Of a DNA stretch of 64,000 nt, positions 58,500 through 64,000 are shown one piece after another. The DNA is taken from positions 62,001-126,000 of the forward strand of contig NZ_VTTO01000006.1 of the NCBI RefSeq assembly GCF_008364825.1, read 5' to 3'. Position numbers and translations under genes: made by a program. This DNA is from Azospirillum sp. B21. GTDB taxonomy: Bacteria > Pseudomonadota > Alphaproteobacteria > Azospirillales > Azospirillaceae. Under the pieces are notes generated by a model, which worked only from the letters and a program-made list of their open reading frames with translations, made no database searches and had not been told where the DNA came from. Each line of letters starts with the position of its first letter. Position 1 is the stretch's first letter.

Positions 58500-58889
58500 T
58501 CAGCCGGCTTCCCCCGTTGCGGCAGCCTCGCTGCCGGCTTCAGCCGTCCCAGCCTTGGCGGTTTCCGTCTTGGGCGCCTTGCCGCCGCCGGCGAGGAAAT
58601 TCAGGAACAGCAGCACCTGCGGCGCGACGACGATGACGCCTTCGTTGAAGATCGCCTCGGCGGTGGCTTCGGCCTGCTTGCCGACGCGGCCGGCGGCGGC
58701 GTTGACCACATTCACCAGCGTGTCGAAGTCGAAGGCGTTGGTGTTGGTGAAGGCCTGGTTCAGCCCGCCATACAGGCGGCAGATGGTGCGGCTGGCGCGG
58801 ACGTTGGCGAACAGCTCGACGTCTTCACCGTCGAGGCTGATGGTCATCACGCCGTGCGCGAAGCGCGGCGCCGTGCTGGTGGCGGTCAT
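58500..58889 (-). CDS. Tail assembly chaperone, G-type
   Basis: 129 residues. It lies between the tail-tube and tape-measure genes, the fixed position of gpG. The globular part (MTISLDGEDVELFANVRASR; YGGLNQAFTNTNAFDFDTLVNVVNAAAG) is followed by an Ala/Glu/Thr-rich C-terminal tail after AGGGKAPKTE. The last 13 codons overlap a -1 frame that stays open into the next segment, with a G5 run at 58511-58515 as the likely slip point. Confidence 0.78.
   Translation of the reverse strand: MTATSTAPRFAHGVMTISLDGEDVELFANVRASRTICRLYGGLNQAFTNTNAFDFDTLVNVVNAAAGRVGKQAEATAEAIFNEGVIVVAPQVLLFLNFLAGGGKAPKTETAKAGTAEAGSEAAATGEAG
58511..58515 (-). other. Candidate -1 frameshift site (G5 run)
   Basis: In the zero frame the minus strand reads ACG GGG GAA GCC GGC TGA. 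The -1 frame reads AAC GGG GGA AGC CGG CTG and continues open. The overlap of the two open frames is only about 40 bases, and this G run is its only slip-prone run. It is not the perfect lambda heptamer GGGAAAG. Confidence 0.5.
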
Positions 58890-58972
58890 GGCAGGATCTC
58901 GCTTTGGACGGGGAGAAGGGCCGGCAGCTAGGGCGGGCTGCCGGCATCAGGGGTGGAGGTTGGCTCCAGCGC

Positions 58973-59449
58973 TTACGGCGCGTCGGCCGCCGCCTCGATC
59001 GGCTCGGCGTCGATTTCCAGCCCGACGCTGGTTTCGATCACCTTGTCGTTGCCGCCGATTTCGGTGGTGTAGGACATGACGTAGGCGCGCAGGTAGATCG
59101 TGGTCGGGGTGCCGCCGTCCGGGGCGTCGTCGAACTCGATCTTGATGTTGTAGGCCGCCTTACGGTTCTTCGCCGCGGCGCGGATCGCGATCTGGCCGGC
59201 GCCGGTCGGAACGCGGGCCAGCTTCAGCGTGCCCGAGCCATAGTCGACGGTGCCCTTCTTCTTGTGGACCGCACCGTCGCCCAGCGTCTTGTAGGTGACC
59301 TTTTCGAAGGTCTCACCGAAAGCGCCGATGTCCTCGATCTCTTCGACCTCGGTCCAGAGCAGCGCCTTGTACTGCGCTTCGGTGGTGCAGAGGGCGGTGG
59401 TGGAAATGAACAGGCGCGTGCCGGCGCTCTGAACAGCGTTGCCGCTCAT
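58973..59449 (-). CDS. Phage major tail tube protein
   Basis: 158 residues, beta-rich, of the gpV/TTP type: AGTRLFISTTA at the N-terminus, WTEVEEIEDIGAFGETFEKVTY, KKKGTVDYGSGTLKLAR, and the C-terminal YVMSYTTEIGGNDKVIETSVGLEI. It lies in the expected place before the G/GT chaperones. AGGAGGGG lies nine bases before the ATG. A terminator-like hairpin lies just upstream, as for other structural genes here. Confidence 0.85.
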   Translation of the reverse strand: MSGNAVQSAGTRLFISTTALCTTEAQYKALLWTEVEEIEDIGAFGETFEKVTYKTLGDGAVHKKKGTVDYGSGTLKLARVPTGAGQIAIRAAAKNRKAAYNIKIEFDDAPDGGTPTTIYLRAYVMSYTTEIGGNDKVIETSVGLEIDAEPIEAAADAP

Positions 59450-59474
59450 GGGAATGCCCCTCCTTTGGGCAAAG

Positions 59475-59499
59475 AAAAAGCCGCCCGAAGTCGGGCGGC
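59475..59499 (-). terminator. Terminator-like hairpin before the tail tube gene
   Basis: In the minus direction GCCGCCCGA pairs with TCGGGCGGC around CT, followed directly by T5. It stands between the tail terminator and tail tube genes. Confidence 0.75.
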
Positions 59500-59526
59500 G
59501 GGGAAGCTCCGGAAGCTCCGGAGGGT

Positions 59527-59946
59527 TCAGGCGTCGGGCTGGCCGAACGTGGTCTGGTAGGTCACGGAGAACTGCAGGCGGGTCACGCCGGCCTTCAGCT
59601 CGCCGCTGGTCAGGCGGTCGGTGACGGTGCGCACCAGCTCGATGCGGTCCAGCGCACCGCCGAACTTGCCGCCGGCGGCGATCGCCTGCTCGATGCGCAG
59701 CGCCATGGCGTCGAGCTGGTCGTCCAGGTCGGTACCGGCGCGGACGTAGCCATCGACATAGAGGTCCATGCGCCGCATCTGGCGCCGGCTGCCCATGGTG
59801 ATTTCCTGCGTCGCCTCGTCGGGCGTGAACAGGCCGATGCAGGGCAGCGCGTCGGCCGGCAAGGGATCGTCCCGGTTGGCAGTGACGGGGGCGACGGCCC
59901 CCAGCGCTGCGGCGATGGCGGTGCGGATGCGGGTGCGGGGGTGCAT
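59527..59946 (-). CDS. Tail terminator / minor tail protein (gpU/gpZ-like)
   Basis: 139 residues. HPRTRIRTAIAAALGAV, GLFTPDEATQEITMGSRRQMRRMDLYVDGYVRAG and the C-terminal VTRLQFSVTYQTTFGQPDA fit the size and pattern of minor tail/terminator proteins that end the tail tube (DUF3168-like). The start overlaps the stop of the head-tail joining gene by one base (TGATG). Confidence 0.68.
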   Translation of the reverse strand: MHPRTRIRTAIAAALGAVAPVTANRDDPLPADALPCIGLFTPDEATQEITMGSRRQMRRMDLYVDGYVRAGTDLDDQLDAMALRIEQAIAAGGKFGGALDRIELVRTVTDRLTSGELKAGVTRLQFSVTYQTTFGQPDA

Positions 59947-60248
59947 CAGCGCGACTCCCGCAGCAGCAGCACGGTCATGCCCTGCCCGTCCGGCCGCGGC
60001 TCGGATACCATGAAGGTCAGGCCGCGCACCTCGACGTCGGCGCCGGCAGGCACCGGCCCGCCGATGTCGGCGTCGACCACGGCCAGCGAGGTCATCAGGG
60101 TGGAGACCGGCCCGTCGTCGGTCTCCACCTGGTAGTGCCGGCGATCGAAGATGCCGGTGACGGTGACGTCGGAACGGCCGGCCCGGCGGATCACCGCCGG
60201 CTCACCGAAGGCGCCGACGCAGGCGGCGTTGAGGTCATCGAAGAACAT
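59946..60248 (-). CDS. Head-tail joining protein (gpFII-like)
   Basis: 100 residues from ATG 60248, with GGGGA eight bases upstream. It is a small beta-rich protein (VTVTGIFDRRHYQVETDDG; VRGLTFMVSEPRPDGQGMTVLLLRES) of the gpFII/connector type that closes the filled head and binds the tail. It follows the small capsid-adjacent gene and precedes the tail terminator. Confidence 0.7.
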   Translation of the reverse strand: MFFDDLNAACVGAFGEPAVIRRAGRSDVTVTGIFDRRHYQVETDDGPVSTLMTSLAVVDADIGGPVPAGADVEVRGLTFMVSEPRPDGQGMTVLLLRESR

Positions 60249-60265
60249 GGGCGAAGTCCCCAAAC

Positions 60266-60297
60266 GCGACGGGCGGCCCGAAGGCCGCCCGTGTCGC
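60266..60297 (-). terminator. Strong hairpin between head genes
   Basis: GGGCGGCC (60271-60278) pairs with GGCCGCCC (60283-60290) around CGAA, and the flanks GCGAC and GTCGC extend the stem. There is no T run, so it may be an mRNA-processing or stability hairpin instead. Confidence 0.45.
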
Positions 60298-60317
60298 GTC
60301 GCTGCTGGTGGTGCCGG

Positions 60318-60647
60318 TCAGCCCTGCAGGGCGGCCCAGGCCTGGTCACGCTGGTCGGCGGTGACCTCCGCCCCCAGCACCTCGCCCAGCGCCTTCAGCT
60401 CCGGCTTGCCGGCCTTGAAGTGCTTGGCGTTGGCCGGGTCGAGCTTGCCGATCGCCGCGATGATGCGGTCGAGCGGCAGCGCCTCCACCTCGGCTTCCTC
60501 GCCGGACTTCACCCAGCGGGCAAAGCCGCGGGCCACCAGCGAGACGACTTGGTCGTCCTCCGGGTCCTTGACCTCGATGACGGCACCCGGCCGCAGCGTG
60601 GTCTCCTTGGCCACTTTCACGGTGGCCAGCAGGCGCAGCTTGGCCAT
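60318..60647 (-). CDS. Small phage head-region protein of unknown function
   Basis: 109 residues, three bases after the major capsid gene. The first half is a small beta domain (MAKLRLLATVKV, then TTLRPGAVIEVKDPEDDQVVSLVARGFARWV). The second half is helical (LDRIIAAIGKLDPANAKHF; ADQRDQAWAALQG), reminiscent of HeH/LEM-like modules in lambda FI-position proteins. It may aid packaging or head completion, by position only. Confidence 0.7.
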   Translation of the reverse strand: MAKLRLLATVKVAKETTLRPGAVIEVKDPEDDQVVSLVARGFARWVKSGEEAEVEALPLDRIIAAIGKLDPANAKHFKAGKPELKALGEVLGAEVTADQRDQAWAALQG

Positions 60648-60650
60648 GGA

Positions 60651-61676
60651 TCACCTCACCGTCGCGCACATGCAGGCGTTGGGACGCCGCGGGTAGACCA
60701 GCGGCGCCGACTGGCTCAGCAGCATGCGCCGGCCCGGGTTCTCTTCGATCCAGCTCTTGGGGAAGACCTCCAGGGCCTGGTAGCCGGCGCGCGGGTCGAG
60801 GATGGCGCCATGGGCCTGGATGCCCTCCATGGCGCCGGTGGCGCCCAGCAGCACCGTGTGGTCCGGAAGCAGCTCCTTGGTGGCGCCGGCATCCTTGTAG
60901 GTGTCGTTGTACGTATAGAACTCCACCATGCCGATGCGGCCCTTGAATACCGGCGTGCCGGGCACACCGGGCTGGAAGCCCATCTGGACGATGGCGGCCT
61001 GCCCCAGCGTACGGTCGAGCACCTTCTCCAGCTTGGGGTCGGCTTCGAACAGCGCCCAGGCCTTGGCGTCCATCACCACGACGTTGACCGCGGCGCCGGA
61101 CTTCCGCCCGACAAGGTCGATCCATTCCGACACGTCGGCATAGGGCGACACGCCGGCCTCGCCCCAGCGGGCGCCGGCGGACAGCACCAGCGACAGGTCG
61201 CCATCGCGCTGGAAATCCACCAGGACCTCCGGGTAATCGTCGCCTTTCACCACGCATTTGCCGGTGCGCAGGACCTCGGCCGCCATCACCTCCTTGCGGC
61301 GCAGGATCTGGTTCAGCTGGCGCTGCAGCTTGGCACCCAGGATCGCCTGTTCGCGGGCGCCGGCGGACAGGGTGCCGGTCAGCGGTTCGCCGGCCAGCCG
61401 GCGCAGCGGCTCGCCCGGCTTGATGTCGTGCAGCGGCTTCACATAGGCCGGGGCGAACATCCTGGTTTCATAGCCGGTGTCGGCGCCGACGCGGCCGGCG
61501 GCCAGCGGCGAGACGAAGGGGGCGATCTCGATGTCATCGACCTCGACGTCGAAGATGATCTTTTCGTCGTCGCTGAAGCTGGCCAGCGGGAAGAACATGT
61601 TCAGCAGGAAGCGGGGGGCCTTGGCGCGCAGCGACTGCAGCACCCCCAGCATGGCGAGAGTCGAATAGATGTCCAT
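60651..61676 (-). CDS. Phage major capsid protein (gpE-like)
   Basis: 341 residues, the usual length of lambda-type major capsid protein E. IYSTLAMLGVLQSLRAKAPRFLLNMFFP opens it, followed by IIFDVEVDDIEIAPFVSPLAAGR. Further on come MDAKAWALFEADPKLEKVL and the C-terminal NPGRRMLLSQSAPLVYPRRPNA, both typical of the family. It follows the decoration gene by eleven bases, as D precedes E in lambda. Confidence 0.92.
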   Translation of the reverse strand: MDIYSTLAMLGVLQSLRAKAPRFLLNMFFPLASFSDDEKIIFDVEVDDIEIAPFVSPLAAGRVGADTGYETRMFAPAYVKPLHDIKPGEPLRRLAGEPLTGTLSAGAREQAILGAKLQRQLNQILRRKEVMAAEVLRTGKCVVKGDDYPEVLVDFQRDGDLSLVLSAGARWGEAGVSPYADVSEWIDLVGRKSGAAVNVVVMDAKAWALFEADPKLEKVLDRTLGQAAIVQMGFQPGVPGTPVFKGRIGMVEFYTYNDTYKDAGATKELLPDHTVLLGATGAMEGIQAHGAILDPRAGYQALEVFPKSWIEENPGRRMLLSQSAPLVYPRRPNACMCATVR

Positions 61677-61687
61677 GGGTGGGGTCC

Positions 61688-62047
61688 TCAGATGAAGATC
61701 GACAGGTCGCGCAGCGCGTCGGCCGCCGACGCGGCGGAGTGGCCGGCGCCGAAGGTCAGCTCGCCCGCGTTGAACTCGCCGGTCAGGTAGACGACGGCGA
61801 CCACGTCGGACAGGCTGGCGTCGACCGGACCGGCCAGGATGGCGCGCACCGCTTCGGAACCGTCGTTGGCGGCGGCAGCCGACAGGGTGAACTTCTTGCT
61901 GGCGGTGATGCGGCCGAGCACGGCACCGGCCTTAAGCACGCCGGCGCCGCTGGCGATGGTCACCAGCCGGGTGACGCGCGGGAACTCGCCGGCGATCAGG
62001 GACGGCAGCGGCTGGCTGGTCTGGGAGGAGAAGCTGGCGGAGGTCAT
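61688..62047 (-). CDS. Head decoration protein (gpD-like)
   Basis: 119 residues. PSLIAGEFPRVTRLVTIASGAGVLKAGAVLGRI and the C-terminal VYLTGEFNAGELTFG are characteristic of lambda D-type capsid-stabilising proteins. The start ATG overlaps the previous stop by one base. Confidence 0.88.
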   Translation of the reverse strand: MTSASFSSQTSQPLPSLIAGEFPRVTRLVTIASGAGVLKAGAVLGRITASKKFTLSAAAANDGSEAVRAILAGPVDASLSDVVAVVYLTGEFNAGELTFGAGHSAASAADALRDLSIFI

Positions 62048-62598
62048 CACTTGCCGTCCTTCTTCGGAATGAGACCGACGGCGGCCATGCTCGACAGCAC
62101 CGCGGCGGCGGCCTTTTCGTCGTCGCTCATGGTGCCGGTGTCGGTGGAGGCGCCAACGGTCGGGTTGGGGTGGGCGTCCATGGCGGCGAGCGCCAGCGGG
62201 TTGCCGGTGGGGGTGGAGGCGCCGGGCGCGGTGGCGCCGATGGGTGCTGCCTCCAGCGCGGCGCAGGCCTGCTCCACCGTCAGGTCGGTGTTGAAGGCCA
62301 GATGCGCGGCGAGCTGGACGCGGCCGGCAGCGGCCGGCGCTGCGAAGATGGCGGCGCAGCGCTCGCGCTCGCTCGGCGCGGCGGCCTGCTGGCTGCCGGC
62401 GTTCTTGTCGCCATCCTCGCCGGTGGCGGCCGCGTCGCCTTCCTCGCCGTCCTTCGGCTTGTCCTTGCCCTTGTCCTTCTGGTCGGCATCGTCGCCGGTG
62501 CCGGCCTTGGGCGTGGTGTCGGTGCCCGCCTGGGTCTCCCCTTCCGCGGCCTTGGAGCGGCCGAAGGGGTTCAGGTGAGCGAAGCTGAACGTCTTCAC
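62047..62598 (-). CDS. Scaffold-like protein between protease and decoration genes
   Basis: 183 residues starting at GTG 62598, which overlaps the protease stop (GTGA). The first half is a highly charged Asp/Lys/Glu-rich disordered tract (about residues 15-75). The second half is helical (CAAIFAAPAAAGRVQLAAHLAFNTD; SDDEKAAAAVLSSMAAVGLI). Acidic, helical proteins here serve as capsid scaffolds (the Nu3 equivalent), though in lambda Nu3 lies inside the protease gene. The function is inferred from position and composition. Confidence 0.65.
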   Translation of the reverse strand: MKTFSFAHLNPFGRSKAAEGETQAGTDTTPKAGTGDDADQKDKGKDKPKDGEEGDAAATGEDGDKNAGSQQAAAPSERERCAAIFAAPAAAGRVQLAAHLAFNTDLTVEQACAALEAAPIGATAPGASTPTGNPLALAAMDAHPNPTVGASTDTGTMSDDEKAAAAVLSSMAAVGLIPKKDGK

Positions 62599-63443
62599 TG
62601 GTTTTCCCTCACATGATCCACCAGAGCCGCAAAGGCCTGGTCGGGTGGCAGGACCGCATCGGCCAGCCGAAGGCGCACGGCCTCGGCGGTGCCGACCGGC
62701 CCCTCAAAGCAGCGGGCCTCTGTGGCAAGGACCGCCGCCACGTCGATCCCGCGGGCGCGGGCGACGGTTTCGGCAAAGAGCTGGCGCAGCGCGTCGACCT
62801 GCCCCTGCCAGTCGGCGCGCACCGCCTCGGGCAGCGCGGCATAGGGGTGGCCGTCGGTCTTGTGGGCGCCGGACTGGATGATGGTCGGCTTCAGTCCGGC
62901 CTCCTCCAACATGCGGGAATAGTCCCAGTGCATCAGCCAGACGCCGATCGAACCCACGCCACCGGTGCGCGGCACCGCGATGCTGTCGGCCGCGCAGGCG
63001 ATGGCGTAGGCGGCGGAGTAGGCCTCTTCGCTGCAGATGGCCCCCACCGGCTTGCCCGCGGCCTTCTTGGTGGCGACGATCCAGTCCACCAGGTCGAAAC
63101 AGCCCTGGGCGATGCCGCCGCCGCTGTCGATGTCGAGGCAGACGGCGCGGACGTCCGGATCGGCGAAGGCATGCGCCAGCTGGAACCGCAGCCCGTCGTA
63201 GCCGGTGACCCAGCTGCTGCCGATGTAGCCCAGCTTCGGCACCAGCAGCCCGGCCACCGAAACCACCGCCACACCCTGGTCCACCTCGTAGGGCCGGCGC
63301 GTGCCGTTGACCTCGCCCAGCCGGTAGCAGCCGGCCGGCAGCTCCCCGCCGGCGCGGCTCGCCTCGGTCAGCTGCACCATGCGGGCAGCCGCCGTCTCGG
63401 CCCAGGCTGGGGACACCAGCACGGGCTGCATCGTCTTCAGCAT
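62595..63443 (-). CDS. S49-family capsid maturation protease (lambda gpC-like)
   Basis: 282 residues. A SppA-type Ser/Lys dyad is visible: Ser in TGGVGSIGVW and Lys in SGAHKTDGHPY. The oxyanion region (LDIDSGGGIAQG) lies before it. It processes the portal, scaffold and capsid proteins during head assembly. It lies 15 bases after the portal gene. Confidence 0.9.
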   Translation of the reverse strand: MLKTMQPVLVSPAWAETAAARMVQLTEASRAGGELPAGCYRLGEVNGTRRPYEVDQGVAVVSVAGLLVPKLGYIGSSWVTGYDGLRFQLAHAFADPDVRAVCLDIDSGGGIAQGCFDLVDWIVATKKAAGKPVGAICSEEAYSAAYAIACAADSIAVPRTGGVGSIGVWLMHWDYSRMLEEAGLKPTIIQSGAHKTDGHPYAALPEAVRADWQGQVDALRQLFAETVARARGIDVAAVLATEARCFEGPVGTAEAVRLRLADAVLPPDQAFAALVDHVRENQ

Positions 63444-63458
63444 GTCGGGGGGACTCCG

Positions 63459-64000
63459 TCAGGCGCCGGCCGCTTCCGGCTCGGGCTGGTCAGGGGTGGG
63501 CATGAAGTTGACCTCGGGCAGGGTCAGCCCGCGCGCCTTCAGCGCCTCCTGCTCCAGCGCGATCTGGTCCAGCAGGTCGTCGAGGTCGCGGCCCTGGTCG
63601 AGGGCCTCGTCGCGCAGGGTGGAGATGCCGAGCCGCACCCGCATCGCCGCGGCGGTGATTTCCTTCACCGGGTCCACCCAGCCGCGCGCCGGCCCGCGCC
63701 ACACCCCGCGCAGCCACGCCTGCCGCCGCGCCCGGCTTTCCGAGAAGCCCGGCAGGTCGATGTAGCCGCGCCACACCGCCTCCTCCAGCACCAGGTCGAG
63801 CGTCGGCCGGCACCAGGTCAGGGTCTTGTGCATGCGCAGGAACAGCACGAAGCGCCAGCCCTCCAGCAGCGACGCGCGGGCGCTGGAGTAGTTGGTCTTG
63901 GAGAAGTCGCGCATGAACGTCTCGTAGGTCATGCCGATGCCGGTGGCGATCAGCCGGCTCACCGTGGTGACGAACCCGTCCATGCCGGCGCTGGGGCGGT
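63459..64000 (-). CDS. Phage portal protein (lambda gpB family), C-terminal part
   Basis: About 180 residues are visible; the N-terminus is beyond the right edge. The frame is open to base 64000 with no start needed at 63983. Typical portal sequence is seen: TTVSRLIATGIGMTYETFMRD, then FSKTNYSSARASLLEGWR. The C-terminal tail is acidic and Pro-rich (FMPTPDQPEPEAAGA). It is the first late gene seen; terminase should lie further right. Confidence 0.88.
   Translation of the reverse strand, partial: RPSAGMDGFVTTVSRLIATGIGMTYETFMRDFSKTNYSSARASLLEGWRFVLFLRMHKTLTWCRPTLDLVLEEAVWRGYIDLPGFSESRARRQAWLRGVWRGPARGWVDPVKEITAAAMRVRLGISTLRDEALDQGRDLDDLLDQIALEQEALKARGLTLPEVNFMPTPDQPEPEAAGA

Larger units (their letters stand above)
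42804..64000 (-). mobile_element. Prophage, late (head, tail and lysis) region; continues beyond the right edge
   Basis: A continuous minus-strand block runs from the portal gene at the right edge to the spanins at 44158. Gene order is that of a lambda-like siphophage: portal, protease, scaffold, decoration, capsid, head-tail joining, tail tube, G/GT, tape measure, tip, fibre, lysis. Terminase, integrase and repressor would lie past 64000. The left boundary is uncertain: it is somewhere between about 42.2 kb (stem-loop array) and 44.1 kb. No att repeat can be tested because the other end is not visible. Confidence 0.85.

Noticed and set aside
42804..64000. Myovirus or Mu-like prophage
   Set aside because: No sheath, baseplate wedge or Mu-type genes; capsid D/E, FII-type joining protein and tape-measure order are lambda-like siphovirus.

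Overview
The window is very GC-rich chromosomal or megaplasmid DNA of an alphaproteobacterium. The gene set (secondary-lipid synthase, class II DAHP synthase, AmpG, manganese catalase, an EcfG-like promoter, FliL-like proteins, a fused LivM-LivG) suggests the Azospirillum/Rhodospirillales group. The taxonomic call is inferred from gene style, not from a marker gene. Because the DNA is so GC-rich, most long reading frames opposite the real genes are shadows and are left out.

Layout. From 1 to 10.3 kb on the minus strand lies a three-gene Pfa-type lipid/polyketide synthase operon: enoyl reductase (PfaD-like), then KS-AT-ACP-ACP-KR (PfaA-like), then KS-CLF-AT (PfaC-like, running off the left edge). 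From 10.6 to 18.4 kb there are assorted chromosomal genes: a serine hydrolase, DUF1810, DUF533/TerB-like, a ClC channel and a secreted protein. Two unrecognised genes sit there in a less GC-rich pocket at 15.7-17.0 kb. From 18.5 to 26.5 kb runs a tight eight-gene minus-strand operon for nucleoside uptake and salvage: two BMP-type permeases, cdd, a purine nucleoside phosphorylase, deoC and deoA. It ends with a LivM-LivG fusion and livF. Facing it at 26.7-30.4 kb are a 2Fe-2S ferredoxin, a REP-type inverted repeat, a DMT exporter, and then a clear TPP riboswitch ahead of a LivK-like binding protein and a LivH permease. The two Liv halves complement each other exactly, so they may form one thiamine-controlled importer whose genes have been separated.

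From 30.6 to 41.7 kb come housekeeping and stress genes: nicotinate phosphoribosyltransferase, two FliL-like proteins, glutathione reductase, a manganese catalase behind a probable EcfG promoter, AmpG, class II DAHP synthase, pantothenate synthetase, a tRNA-Val(CAC) with its terminator, and a DUF3108 protein. At 42.2-44.1 kb there is an AT-richer junction. It holds four tandem perfect stem-loops, a gene fragment and an orphan 421-residue coiled-coil protein.

From 44.16 kb to the right edge is the late region of a lambda-like siphophage prophage, read right to left: portal (partial), S49 capsid protease, scaffold-like protein, decoration protein, major capsid protein, head-tail and tail genes, a G/GT pair with a likely -1 frameshift, a 2284-residue tape measure, unusual tail-tip and fibre genes, and a lysis cassette (lysozyme, overlapping spanins). 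Integrase, repressor and terminase are not in the window. Terminator-like hairpins between the late genes suggest control by an antiterminator.
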